Below, piece after piece: positions 54,513-63,397 of a stretch of DNA of 64,000 nt. The stretch covers positions 1 through 64,000 of the forward strand of contig DAOSUS010000002.1 of assembly GCA_035378955.1 (NCBI GenBank), written 5' to 3'. Source of the DNA: Candidatus Hydrogenedens sp. (GTDB lineage Bacteria > Hydrogenedentota > Hydrogenedentia > Hydrogenedentales > Hydrogenedentaceae). The notes beneath the pieces were generated by a model. It searched no databases. It saw only the letters and a program-made list of their open reading frames with translations, and was not told the DNA's origin. Position 1 is the first letter of the stretch. Every line of letters starts with the position of its first letter. Made by a program: the position numbers and the translations under genes.

Positions 54513-55199
54513 ATGAGTTACAAAATGATGTTGCCCATGATGTTTGCCATGATTATCCTCGTATCTTTGATGATGATAAACATTAGAGCAGATGAAACCC
54601 GTGCTGCGGAGAAAGGTGAATGGATTTCTTTGTTTGATGGGAAATCATTGCAAGGTTGGGTTCAGTTTCTTCCGGACCCAAATGCAGACCCTGCGAAAAC
54701 ATGGATGGTAAAAGATGGGGTTATTCATTGCACTGGAAATCCCGCAGGTTATATTCGCACAGATAAAAAATTTGGAAATTATCAATTGCAATTAGAATGG
54801 CGTTGGGCAGGTTCTCCGGGCAATAGCGGTGTTTTGCTTCATGTTCAGGATAAAGACGAAGTGTGGCCAAAATCTATCGAGGCTCAACTCATGCATGAAA
54901 ATGCAGGAGATTTTTGGGTGATTGGTGGGACCGATTTTGAGGAACATAAGAAAAATGCAAGCAAAGAAGATGACCGTCGTGTGCCGAAGCGGGCGGACTG
55001 TAGTGAAAAGAAACCCGGTGAATGGAACCAATACGATATCTGGTGTGAAGGGGATACCATTCGCGTATTTGTAAATGGTGTTCTGCAAAATGAAGCACAT
55101 AAATGCACCGTAACAGAAGGTTATATTGGATTACAAAGTGAAGGAGCACCTATTGAATTTCGTAATATTAAATTAAGAAAGTTAGAACCCAAAAAGTAA
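54513..55199 (+). CDS. Exported DUF1080 (3-keto-disaccharide hydrolase-like) protein
   Basis: The 228-residue protein has a signal peptide (about 1-27) and one DUF1080 concanavalin-like domain: WISLFDGKSLQGW, WMVKDGVIHCTG, FGNYQLQLEWRW, GNSGVLLHVQ, and the terminal EGAPIEFRNIKLRKL. Members are abundant in planctomycete-like bacteria; some hydrolyse 3-keto-glycosides. AGAAGGAGC precedes the ATG. The 162-bp leader holds a six-codon frame with a strong ribosome site (54440-54460), noted in the findings. Confidence 0.88.
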   Translation: MSYKMMLPMMFAMIILVSLMMINIRADETRAAEKGEWISLFDGKSLQGWVQFLPDPNADPAKTWMVKDGVIHCTGNPAGYIRTDKKFGNYQLQLEWRWAGSPGNSGVLLHVQDKDEVWPKSIEAQLMHENAGDFWVIGGTDFEEHKKNASKEDDRRVPKRADCSEKKPGEWNQYDIWCEGDTIRVFVNGVLQNEAHKCTVTEGYIGLQSEGAPIEFRNIKLRKLEPKK

Positions 55200-55401
55200 T
55201 TACACAGAACGAGTTTCTATCCATTTCTGTTTTCTCTGCGATTGAAAAAGGAAAATTACAACTTATTTTTAATAAAGAAGTTATGCAAATTAAAGCAGCA
55301 GGAAATAAATTTTTATTAAAAAAAGAGAAACGAAATGAGTATTCGATGTAATATACTTAATAGAAATAAAATTTAATAGCAACATATTGGAGTAAAACAT
55401 A

Positions 55402-56454
55402 ATGAAAGTATTCTTCTTTTTATATCGAATATCCACCTTCCTGTTATTGCTATGTGTTATGACATTTTTAACAGGATGCCCCAAACCCGATTTGCAGGTA
55501 TCTGCACTATCACATCATTTCGGCGGAGATATGTATACAGGCATTGTAGAAACAGACTGGGAATTTCAAATATGGAACGCCGGTGATAAGAATTCTATCT
55601 TGTACTATAAAGTAGAACCTATAAAAAATTGGATTCTTGTAAATCCGACCTCCGGGAAAATTGCTGCAAATGATGAACCCGTAAAGGTATCCGTTCATAT
55701 CAACCGTGATAGCACTCAAAAGTCAGTGCCTTCTTTTGCCACAGGGTATATCAAAGTTTCAGGCGGAGGGAAGGAAAAAGTAATTACAGTAACGACTGTC
55801 CCTAACTTCTATACAGAAGTTTTTGGCGGTCTTTATAATCGACCTTTTGATTTGTCCAATACGACTTTGGTTTTTATTCCAGATGAAGGACTACACTTCT
55901 ATAAACAAGGTATCAAGAAGAATGTTCAACAATTTCCCCAGCAACCTCCTAATATGGGAAACTATGCTCTTTTTGCAGTACAAGACCCGTTCAAAATATC
56001 TTTCTCAATAGCACCCATTCCTTTTTATGGAGTTAAATACACAGATATTTATGTTTCCAGTAAAGGATATATATCCTTTGGTGCAAAAGGGTTGGAACCT
56101 ATTACAGTGGGCAAACATTTTGCATATCCGCAAATCTCTCTTTTACCAATAGATGCATTGCTTGCAGAGGAAGGTAGTGGTGTTATTTATAGCTTGCTTC
56201 CTCAAAAAATAGTTATTTCATGGATAAATATTCCTCTTGCACAAAGTCCAACCATTGGAGAAGATGGTAAACCATTTAAAAATAATATTCAGGTTGAACT
56301 GTTCTTTGATGGAAAAATACAGATAACCTATCTTAGTATTGACCCGAAACAATTTAATGCCGTTGTTGGTTTATCCTGTGGTGGCGGAGATGGAACAAGC
56401 CCACCCGTTCAGGATTTTGTTATCAGTGATTTATCCAGTGCTCCGGAAATATAA
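55402..56454 (+). CDS. Lipoprotein with BACON/Ig-like domain
   Basis: The 350-residue protein has a lipoprotein signal with lipobox FLTGC (Cys about 28). An Ig/BACON-like domain (about 35-135, WEFQIWNAGDKNSILYYKV, WILVNPTSGKI) and a larger beta-rich domain (about 140-340, YTDIYVSSKGYISFG, NNIQVELFFDGKIQITYL) follow. The second domain recalls secreted adhesin- or enzyme-linked modules. The function is unknown. The gene ends before a bidirectional terminator hairpin. Confidence 0.75.
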   Translation: MKVFFFLYRISTFLLLLCVMTFLTGCPKPDLQVSALSHHFGGDMYTGIVETDWEFQIWNAGDKNSILYYKVEPIKNWILVNPTSGKIAANDEPVKVSVHINRDSTQKSVPSFATGYIKVSGGGKEKVITVTTVPNFYTEVFGGLYNRPFDLSNTTLVFIPDEGLHFYKQGIKKNVQQFPQQPPNMGNYALFAVQDPFKISFSIAPIPFYGVKYTDIYVSSKGYISFGAKGLEPITVGKHFAYPQISLLPIDALLAEEGSGVIYSLLPQKIVISWINIPLAQSPTIGEDGKPFKNNIQVELFFDGKIQITYLSIDPKQFNAVVGLSCGGGDGTSPPVQDFVISDLSSAPEI

Positions 56455-56468
56455 TCTTGTTTAGAATA

Positions 56469-56502
56469 AAAATGCTCCTGACTTATCTATTAGGAGCATT
56501 TT
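56469..56502. terminator. Bidirectional terminator between lipoprotein gene and rpsU
   Basis: Arms AAAATGCTCCT (56469-56479) and AGGAGCATTTT (56492-56502) with a 12-nt loop. A T-rich tract follows on the plus strand (TATTTTC), and on the minus strand TTTATTCTAA follows. It can end both the lipoprotein transcript and the rpsU transcript. Confidence 0.85.
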
Positions 56503-56545
56503 ATTTTCGATTATCTCTTGTGCTTGTATAAATTGGAAAAATCTT

Positions 56546-56740
56546 CTATTGAACCGTTTCGGATTCCATAATTGAGCGAGATACCGCTTTAATTAATCTT
56601 CTACGACGGCGTTCCGAGGGCTTCTCATAATGGCGAAGTTCGCGAAGTCTTTGCATAATACCATCTTTATTGCACTTTTTCTTGAAACGCCGCATAGCCT
56701 TATCGAAAGACTCTTCCGGCTTAATTCGAACCTTTGTCAA
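56546..56740 (-). CDS. rpsU: 30S ribosomal protein bS21
   Basis: The 64-residue basic protein matches S21, which helps mRNA binding on the small subunit: VRIKPEESFDKAMRRFKKKC, LRELRHYEKPSERRRR. The start is a TTG at 56740, nine bases after AAAGGAGG. A TTG three codons earlier (56749) directly abuts the ribosome site and is less likely. Confidence 0.95.
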   Translation of the reverse strand: MTKVRIKPEESFDKAMRRFKKKCNKDGIMQRLRELRHYEKPSERRRRRLIKAVSRSIMESETVQ

Positions 56741-56852
56741 AGAAATCAACCTCCTTTCAATATAAATTTGTAAGTTGAAAAGGATTTTAATTATATAACA
56801 AATAGGGACAATGTTTCAAGAGATGTTCCATTTTAAATTTTTCTATTATTTG

Positions 56853-56861
56853 TGTTAGAAT
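56853..56861 (+). promoter_or_regulatory. Extended -10 promoter for the fluoride-riboswitch transcript
   Basis: TGTTAGAAT is an extended -10 element ending about 15 bp before the riboswitch begins. A matching -35 is weak in this AT-rich sequence. The position would start transcription only a few bases upstream of the aptamer. Confidence 0.5.
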
Positions 56862-56875
56862 ATTATTGCAATTCA

Positions 56876-56927
56876 GCGGAGATGGGGTTCTCCTCAAACT
56901 GCCGAGCGTGGCTGATGACTCCTACCT
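56876..56927 (+). ncRNA. Fluoride riboswitch (crcB motif)
   Basis: The leader matches the fluoride aptamer. GGAGATGGGG begins it, and CTCC at 56890-56893 pairs with GGAG at 56878-56881. Next come the invariant CAAACTGCC (56895-56903) and GGCTGATGACTCCTACC (56910-56926). The second stem is TGCC with GGC(T), and the 3' CTCCTACC can make the long-range pairing. Known examples sense fluoride and turn on fluoride exporters. It sits 43 bp before a CPA2 antiporter gene. No clear intrinsic terminator follows, so control may act on translation or by another fold. Confidence 0.9.
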
Positions 56928-56969
56928 AAAACATCCTCGGTATAACTATTTCTACGAAAGGAACATGAC

Positions 56970-58163
56970 ATGGAACAACTGTATTTATCTGCATCCATCT
57001 GGTTATCTCTTGCCCTCATCTCTGTAATAATTGCCTACTATTTGAGGGTTTCTATTGCTTTGATAGAAATTTGTGTGGGTGTTGTTGCCGGGTATGTAAC
57101 CAGCAATTTCTTACACACCGATTTGCTCAATAACGGTGAAGAATGGCTGAAATTTCTTGCAGGTAGTGGAGCCATTTTTCTTACCTTTCTGGCAGGTGCT
57201 GAATTAGAACCTACGGTGATTAAAAATAAATGGAAGGAAGTCCTTCTTATAGGGTTAATTGGATTTTTTTCTCCTTTCATCGGTTGTTCGTTAATTACTT
57301 ATTTCTTATTAGGATGGACTCCGCAAGCCAGTTTGCTATGTGGTGTAGCCCTATCCACTACTTCAATGGCTGTGGTCTATGCGGTAATGATTGATACAGG
57401 GTTAAATATTACAGAATTCGGGAAGGGCATATTAGGTTCTTGCTTTATCAATGATATTGGGACCGTTCTGGCTTTAGGAATTATCTTTGCACCGTTTACC
57501 TACAAGACCTTTATTTTTATTACTATAACGGTTATCTATCTTGCACTTTTCCCATTTATAACGAACTATTTAACGAATGTATATGGAAACCGAACGGCAG
57601 CCATTCGAACCAAATGGATTTCATTTACATTATTTGGATTAGGAGCATTGGCGTTATGGTCGGGCAATGAAGCTGTATTACCTGCTTATATAGCAGGTAT
57701 GGTGCTTGCAGAATTTAGTCAAAGGAATCCAGTTTGGTTGCGGAGATTACGAACCTTAACTGTAGGGTTTCTAACCCCATTTTATTTCTTAAGAGCCGGG
57801 ACACTTGTATCCATTCCTGCATTAATTTCTGCTCCTCTTCTTATCATTGCCTTATTAGTAGCAAAGGTAATTTCCAAAATATTAGGGCTATATCCTTTCA
57901 TTTCTCAATTCCGGCGAGAAAAGAATGAACGATGGTATTACACCTTGATGATGTCCACTGGACTTACCTTCGGAACTATATCGGCTCTATTCGGGTATAC
58001 TCATAAGATTATTAATACAGAACAATATTCTTATATCGTGATTACGGTTATTGGAAGTGCTGTAATTCCAACGATGATTGCGTCTTATTTCTTTACCCCC
58101 AAACATCTTTTAACCCGAAAACCTCATCCCACAGAGGCTACACATGAATTATCAGAAGAGTAA
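56970..58163 (+). CDS. CPA2-type cation:proton antiporter, fluoride-riboswitch controlled
   Basis: The 397-residue protein has about 12-13 transmembrane helices and the Kef/CPA2 layout: GVVAGYVTSNFL, LAGAELEPTVIK, ALSTTSMAVVYAVM and the ion-site pair Asn-Asp in SCFINDIGTVLALG. The C-terminus is short, without a nucleotide-binding RCK domain. GAAAGGAA lies before the ATG. The fluoride riboswitch upstream predicts induction by fluoride. It may move fluoride-linked protons or sodium, or export fluoride itself; the sequence cannot decide. Confidence 0.9.
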   Translation: MEQLYLSASIWLSLALISVIIAYYLRVSIALIEICVGVVAGYVTSNFLHTDLLNNGEEWLKFLAGSGAIFLTFLAGAELEPTVIKNKWKEVLLIGLIGFFSPFIGCSLITYFLLGWTPQASLLCGVALSTTSMAVVYAVMIDTGLNITEFGKGILGSCFINDIGTVLALGIIFAPFTYKTFIFITITVIYLALFPFITNYLTNVYGNRTAAIRTKWISFTLFGLGALALWSGNEAVLPAYIAGMVLAEFSQRNPVWLRRLRTLTVGFLTPFYFLRAGTLVSIPALISAPLLIIALLVAKVISKILGLYPFISQFRREKNERWYYTLMMSTGLTFGTISALFGYTHKIINTEQYSYIVITVIGSAVIPTMIASYFFTPKHLLTRKPHPTEATHELSEE

Positions 58164-58186
58164 TATCTTTAAATAACAAAAATAAA

Positions 58187-58216
58187 TTGAATATTCCCTT
58201 TAACTTATGCGATAAT
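58187..58216 (+). promoter_or_regulatory. Likely promoter of gap-pgk
   Basis: TTGAAT (58187-58192), an 18-bp spacer and GATAAT (58211-58216) form a plausible sigma-70 promoter about 170 bp before the gap start. The long leader shows a weak pairing of CCCC with GGGG near 58221-58252 but no recognised motif. Confidence 0.5.
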
Positions 58217-58381
58217 ATAATCCCCGACAGATAAAGAGAGCGGTAAGGGGGAATAATCAGAGAAAAATTCCGTTATAAAGACGGATAATTATATATTTGA
58301 AGGATATAAAAAATATATTATCAACAAGTATTCGTTTAATTAAAACTAAACAATTAACTTTTAACAAGAAAGGGTTCAGTT

Positions 58382-59380
58382 ATGGCAATCAAGGTTGGTA
58401 TTAATGGTTTTGGTCGTATCGGTCGCACGGTATTCAAACTGTTGGTAAAGAATGCAGATTTTGAGGTCGTTGGTATAAACGATATTACCGATGCGAAGAC
58501 ATTGGCTCATTTGCTTAAATACGACAGCACATTTGGTGTTTTCAACGCAGAAGTAAAGGCAACGGAAAATTCCATTATTGTTAATGGGAAAGAGTACAAA
58601 GTAACCGCAATAAAAGACCCGTCCCAACTTCCCTGGCGAGATTTAGGTGCAACCGTTGTTGTTGAATCCACAGGGATTTTTACAAAGAAAGACGATTGCT
58701 TAAAGCATGTTTCTGCAGGGGCTAAAAAAGTTTTATTAACCGTTCCTCCGAAAGATGAAGTTGATGCGATTATTGTTATGGGTGTTAATGATGAGACATT
58801 AAAACCTACGGATGTAGTTGTTTCTAACGCCAGTTGCACAACGAATTGCCTTGCCCCTGTGGCTAAGGTTCTTCACAAGAATTTTGGGATTGTTCGTGGA
58901 TTTATGACCACGGTTCATGCGTATACGAATGACCAGCGCGTGCTTGACATGCCTCATAAAGACCTTCGTCGTGCCCGTGCTGCTGCCAATGCGATTATCC
59001 CTACAACAACAGGTGCCGCAAGAGCCGTTGGTAAAGTATTACCTGAATTGAAAGGCAAGTTAGATGGCTTTGCCATGCGTGTTCCGGTGATTGACGGTTC
59101 CGTCGTTGACCTTGTTGCGGAATTGGAAAAGAAAGTGACCAAAGAAGATATTAACAGGGCTATCAAAGAAGCTGCCGAAACCTATCTTAAAGGTATCCTT
59201 GCTTACACCGAAGACCCGATAGTCTCCTGCGATGTTATCGGCAATCCTAATTCCAGTATTTTTGATGCACAAAGCACTATGGTAATGGGTGATAACTTTG
59301 TGAAAGTAGTATCCTGGTATGACAATGAATTTGGTTATTCCAATCGCTGTGTTGATTTGCTTAAACTGATGGCAAAATAA
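58382..59380 (+). CDS. gap: Glyceraldehyde-3-phosphate dehydrogenase
   Basis: The glycolytic NAD-dependent enzyme has 332 residues. The NAD fold starts INGFGRIGR, the catalytic site is SNASCTTNCLAP, and the phosphate sites TTTGAARAV and RVPVIDGS are intact, as is the C-terminal SWYDNEFGYSNR. It is followed by pgk after 57 bp, a common glycolytic operon. Confidence 0.98.
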   Translation: MAIKVGINGFGRIGRTVFKLLVKNADFEVVGINDITDAKTLAHLLKYDSTFGVFNAEVKATENSIIVNGKEYKVTAIKDPSQLPWRDLGATVVVESTGIFTKKDDCLKHVSAGAKKVLLTVPPKDEVDAIIVMGVNDETLKPTDVVVSNASCTTNCLAPVAKVLHKNFGIVRGFMTTVHAYTNDQRVLDMPHKDLRRARAAANAIIPTTTGAARAVGKVLPELKGKLDGFAMRVPVIDGSVVDLVAELEKKVTKEDINRAIKEAAETYLKGILAYTEDPIVSCDVIGNPNSSIFDAQSTMVMGDNFVKVVSWYDNEFGYSNRCVDLLKLMAK

Positions 59381-59437
59381 CCTATTGGAATGCATAGAAA
59401 TACATATAACAACACACCTTATTGAAAGGATGTGGAT

Positions 59438-60685
59438 ATGAATAAATTAACATTGAAAGATATTGATGTTCGTGGGAAGCGTGTCCTTATGCGGGTAGAT
59501 TTTAATGTTCCTCAAAATGAGGACGGTTCCGTCCGTGATGATACCCGTATTCGTGCCGCTTTGCCCAGCATTCAGTATGTTCGCGAAAACGGCGGAAAAT
59601 TAATTCTAATGTCTCATTTAGGAAGACCGAAGGATTATATTAAAGCGGGTGATACCGAAGGATTAAAAAAATTGAAGATGGACCCCGTTGCAGACCGTTT
59701 ACGCGAGTTGATAGGCGGTAATGTAAAGAAGGTAGACCAGGTAGTCGGTCCTGAGGTGGAAAAAGCAGTAGCAGAAATGCAACCCGGTGATATTTTATTA
59801 CTTGAAAATACACGGTTTGAAAAAGGTGAAGAAAAGAATGACCCAGAACTTTCTCAGCAATTGGCAAAGTTAGGGGATGTATATGTCAGTGATGCCTTTG
59901 GAACCGTTCACCGTGCCCATGCCTCTACGGAGGGAGTTACCAAGTTTATGCCTGTAAGTGTAGCAGGTTTTTTGGTAGCCAAAGAGATTGAATACTTTGA
60001 AAAGGTATTGAAAAATCCGGAGCGTCCTCTGGTGGCTATATTGGGTGGCAAGAAAGTAAATGACAAAATTAAGGTTATTGAAAACTTGCTAAATCTGGTG
60101 GATGTTCTGATTATTGGTGGCGGTATGTCTTATACCTTCTTAAAAGCCATGGGTTATGAAATTGGCGATTCACTTCTGGATAAGGAAGGAATTGAATTTG
60201 CCAAAAATGCTATGGAAAAGGCGAAAGAACGCAATATCCCGTTATTACTACCGGTAGATATTGTAGTTGCTAACCGTTTTGCTGTAGATGCCGATACGAA
60301 GGTTGTTCCTGCGGATGGTATAGAACCCGGCTGGATGGGGATGGACATCGGACCGAAGACGATAGAAAAATTCTGTGATGAAATTCGCAAAGCAAAGATG
60401 GTGGTATGGAACGGACCTGTAGGCGTATTTGAGATGGAACCTTTTGCGAAAGGTTCGCGTGCTCTTGCAGAATGTCTTGCCCATAGCGGTGCTATTAGTG
60501 TTATTGGTGGTGGTGATACCGCAGCCGCCATTGAAGCATTTGGTTTGACGGATAAGATGTCCCATGTGTCCACGGGTGGTGGTGCATCCCTTGAAATGTT
60601 AGAAGGGAAACAACTACCCGGTGTAGTCGCTCTTACAGATAAAGATGCAGTTTTCGGATGTGGTTGTGGTTGCACTTGCTGTTAA
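59438..60685 (+). CDS. pgk: Phosphoglycerate kinase with Cys-rich tail
   Basis: The enzyme makes ATP from 1,3-bisphosphoglycerate. The 415-residue protein has RVDFNVP, the substrate loop SHLGRPK, LLENTRFEKGEEKND, and the nucleotide-site GGGDTAAAIEAFG and STGGGASLEMLEG. Normal PGKs end soon after the LPGVVALTDK stretch; here an extra tail ends FGCGCGCTCC with five Cys in its last eight residues. The ATG at 59438 follows AAAGGA; GTG 59432 is an alternative. Confidence 0.97.
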   Translation: MNKLTLKDIDVRGKRVLMRVDFNVPQNEDGSVRDDTRIRAALPSIQYVRENGGKLILMSHLGRPKDYIKAGDTEGLKKLKMDPVADRLRELIGGNVKKVDQVVGPEVEKAVAEMQPGDILLLENTRFEKGEEKNDPELSQQLAKLGDVYVSDAFGTVHRAHASTEGVTKFMPVSVAGFLVAKEIEYFEKVLKNPERPLVAILGGKKVNDKIKVIENLLNLVDVLIIGGGMSYTFLKAMGYEIGDSLLDKEGIEFAKNAMEKAKERNIPLLLPVDIVVANRFAVDADTKVVPADGIEPGWMGMDIGPKTIEKFCDEIRKAKMVVWNGPVGVFEMEPFAKGSRALAECLAHSGAISVIGGGDTAAAIEAFGLTDKMSHVSTGGGASLEMLEGKQLPGVVALTDKDAVFGCGCGCTCC

Positions 60686-60740
60686 TCCGCTTTTTGAGAT
60701 ATAGCAACAATTAAGTTTATAATATAAATGTAATTTTAAC

Positions 60741-60790
60741 TACCCAACACCTGGAGAGGGGATATGTGAACCTCTCTCTAAGGTTGGGCG
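60741..60790 (+). promoter_or_regulatory. Structured rpsO leader (putative S15-binding element)
   Basis: Two nested stems: outer CCCAAC (60743-60748) with GTTGGG (60783-60788), inner GAGAGG (60754-60759) with CCTCTC (60771-60776), around an 11-nt loop. It ends about 18 bp before the rpsO ATG. S15 leaders in other bacteria fold to bind S15 and repress translation; the role here is an inference from position and structure. Confidence 0.55.
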
Positions 60791-60807
60791 AATGAAAGGA
60801 AAAAAAT

Positions 60808-61077
60808 ATGGCATTAACAAAGGAGAGAAAACAAGAACTTATTCAGGAATTTGCACGAACCAGTGATGATACCGGTTCTCCCGAAGTGCAGGTGGCCATT
60901 CTCACAGAGAGAATTCGCGAACTTACAGAGCATTTGAAGAAACATAAAAAAGATTTTGCAAGCCGTCGCGGTTTACTTCAAATGGTAGGGAAAAGGCGTT
61001 CGTTATTAGCATATCTCCGTAAGAGTGACTTTGAACGCTATCAGGTTCTCATTGATAAACTTAATCTTAGAAAATAA
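60808..61077 (+). CDS. rpsO: 30S ribosomal protein uS15
   Basis: The 89-residue protein is a full S15: TGSPEVQVAILTERI, LTEHLKKHKKDFASRRGLL, KRRSLLAYLRKSDFERY. It binds 16S rRNA at the h20/h22 junction. A structured leader precedes it. pnp follows after 38 bp, the widespread rpsO-pnp arrangement. Confidence 0.98.
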   Translation: MALTKERKQELIQEFARTSDDTGSPEVQVAILTERIRELTEHLKKHKKDFASRRGLLQMVGKRRSLLAYLRKSDFERYQVLIDKLNLRK

Positions 61078-61115
61078 CAATCATTATTCACGCCTAAATG
61101 TAAAGAAAATTAAAT

Positions 61116-63359
61116 ATGGTAGAAAGAATTTCAGTAACAATCGGCACCAAAGAAGTTTCATTTGAAACGGGGAAAATAGCAAAGCAGGCACACGGGGCTG
61201 TAATATGTCAGTGTGGAGATACTATGGTGCTATCCACTGCTTGTGTTGACCTGAACAATAAATTGGAAGTGGACTTTTTCCCGCTGACCGTTGATTATCG
61301 CGAAAAATTTTATTCAGTAGGTCAAATACCCGGTAACTTTTTCCGTCGGGAATCCAAACCTTCAGAACGCGAGGTGCTTGTATCACGATTAACCGACCGT
61401 CCTTTAAGACCTTTATTCCCAAAATCCTTTAAGAACGAGGTTCAGGTCTGTCAAACAGTCCTGTCCGCAGACAATATCCATGACCCAGATGTGTTATCTA
61501 TTAATGCCGCTTCCGCAGCACTTCATATTTCGCCTATCCCATTTTTAGAGCCTATTGGTGCTGTTCGTATCGGTTATATTGATGGAAATTTCGTTGTAAA
61601 TCCCACCATTGCAGAAATAAAAGACAGTCGGATAGACCTTGTTGTGGCAGGTACAGAAAGTGCCATTTGCATGGTGGAAGGTATGGCAAAGGAAGTATCT
61701 GAGCAGGTAATGCTTGAAGCCCTCGAGTATGGACATGTCTGGATAAAAAAATTGGTTTCCGCTATTGAAGAATTGCGAAGCAAATGTGGGAAGGAAAAAA
61801 TACAGATTGAAGAACCTGTAAAGAATGAAGCCTTAGAACAAGATATTCAGCAATGGCTTTCAGGTAAAATGGAAGCCGTTTTGTTCCAGACGGAGAAACA
61901 GGCACGCAGAGATGGGATTAGTAAACTTCAAGAAGAATTGCTTGCCTATATAAAAGAAAAATACGGTGAAGAACAATATCCCGCATTGGAAATACAGGCA
62001 AAAGAAATCTATGAAGAAATAGTGCGTAATACCCTGCGGGGACGGGTCATTAAAGAAAATCTCCGTGTAGATGGTCGTAAGTTAGACGAAATTCGTCCTA
62101 TCAGTATAGAAGTAGGTATTCTGCCGCGTGCTCACGGTTCTGCCCTGTTTACAAGAGGTGAAACGCAGGCTTTAGTTACCACAACTTTAGGTACCAGTCA
62201 GGATGAACAGCGATTGGACGAATTAACCGGTGATTCGATGAGCCGTTTCTTCTTGCACTATAACTTCCCGCCATGGTCCGTAGGAGAAGTGGGAAGATTA
62301 GGTGCCCCGGGCAGACGTGAAGTTGGACATGGAAAATTGGCAGAACGGGCTCTTACCGGCGTTCTTCCTTTTGACCCCAACGATTCCACTGTCGTGTCAG
62401 ACCCGGACACATGTTTTCCTTATGTCGTTCGGGTAGTTTCGGATATAACGGAAAGTAACGGTTCCAGTTCCATGGCATCTGTTTGTGGTGGTTCGTTAAG
62501 TTTAATGGATGCAGGTGTTCCTATCAAGTCCCATGTAGCAGGAATTGCCATGGGCTTAATCAAAGAAGGAGAAGAATTCCGTGTCCTGACCGATATTTTA
62601 GGGGATGAGGACCATCTCGGAGATATGGACTTTAAAGTCTGTGGCACGCGTAACGGAATTACGGCTTTTCAGATGGATACAAAGATTAAAGGTGTTCCTC
62701 GCTCTGTTATGGAACAAGCCCTCGAACAGGCTCGACAGGGGCGATTGTTTATATTAGATAAAATGGAGAAAGTCTTGCCTCAACCACGTGCCGAAATTTC
62801 TCCTTATGCCCCACGAATATATACTATTAAAATCGACCCGGATAAAATTCGTGAAGTTATTGGTCCCGGTGGAAAAGTTATTCGCGATATCCAGATGAAA
62901 ACAGGGACAGAGATTACCATACAGAATGACGGAACAGTGATGATTGCTGCGGTGGACAAAGCGTGTGCAGACAAAGCAACCGATATGGTGTTAGGAATTA
63001 CTGCAGAGGTTGAGGTCGGGAAAATCTATCATGGAAAAGTTACCCGCATTATGAATTTTGGTGCTTTTGTCAGCATTCTTGGAAATCGAGAAGGTCTTGT
63101 TCATGTATCCGAATTGGCTCCTCATCGTGTTCGTGAAGTTACCGATGAGGTGAATATAGGCGATGAGATAGATGTGAAAGTGATTGAAGTGGATAAATTC
63201 GGTCGTATCAATCTTTCCAAAGTTCAAGCGGATATGGAATTGGGTAAAATTCCTAATGTGCCCAGAAATAGGAACAACTATTCCGAACCGCATTATGAAA
63301 AAAGAGACCGAGGCGGAAGAAATTTTAATCGCAACGATTCCAATAGACATCGACGTTAA
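61116..63359 (+). CDS. pnp: Polyribonucleotide nucleotidyltransferase
   Basis: The phosphorolytic 3'-5' exoribonuclease has 747 residues. Two RNase PH domains (about 1-210 and 310-540) flank a helical linker. A KH domain (VIGPGGKVIRDIQ, about 585) and an S1 domain (GKVTRIMNFGAFVSI, about 645) follow. The C-terminal tail is Arg/Asn-rich (about 710-747), possibly for partner binding. RGETQALVTTTLGT in the second RNase PH domain marks the active half. Confidence 0.97.
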   Translation: MVERISVTIGTKEVSFETGKIAKQAHGAVICQCGDTMVLSTACVDLNNKLEVDFFPLTVDYREKFYSVGQIPGNFFRRESKPSEREVLVSRLTDRPLRPLFPKSFKNEVQVCQTVLSADNIHDPDVLSINAASAALHISPIPFLEPIGAVRIGYIDGNFVVNPTIAEIKDSRIDLVVAGTESAICMVEGMAKEVSEQVMLEALEYGHVWIKKLVSAIEELRSKCGKEKIQIEEPVKNEALEQDIQQWLSGKMEAVLFQTEKQARRDGISKLQEELLAYIKEKYGEEQYPALEIQAKEIYEEIVRNTLRGRVIKENLRVDGRKLDEIRPISIEVGILPRAHGSALFTRGETQALVTTTLGTSQDEQRLDELTGDSMSRFFLHYNFPPWSVGEVGRLGAPGRREVGHGKLAERALTGVLPFDPNDSTVVSDPDTCFPYVVRVVSDITESNGSSSMASVCGGSLSLMDAGVPIKSHVAGIAMGLIKEGEEFRVLTDILGDEDHLGDMDFKVCGTRNGITAFQMDTKIKGVPRSVMEQALEQARQGRLFILDKMEKVLPQPRAEISPYAPRIYTIKIDPDKIREVIGPGGKVIRDIQMKTGTEITIQNDGTVMIAAVDKACADKATDMVLGITAEVEVGKIYHGKVTRIMNFGAFVSILGNREGLVHVSELAPHRVREVTDEVNIGDEIDVKVIEVDKFGRINLSKVQADMELGKIPNVPRNRNNYSEPHYEKRDRGGRNFNRNDSNRHRR

Positions 63360-63397
63360 TTTTAATAGGAATATCTTACCATCAATAAAATAGTTCG

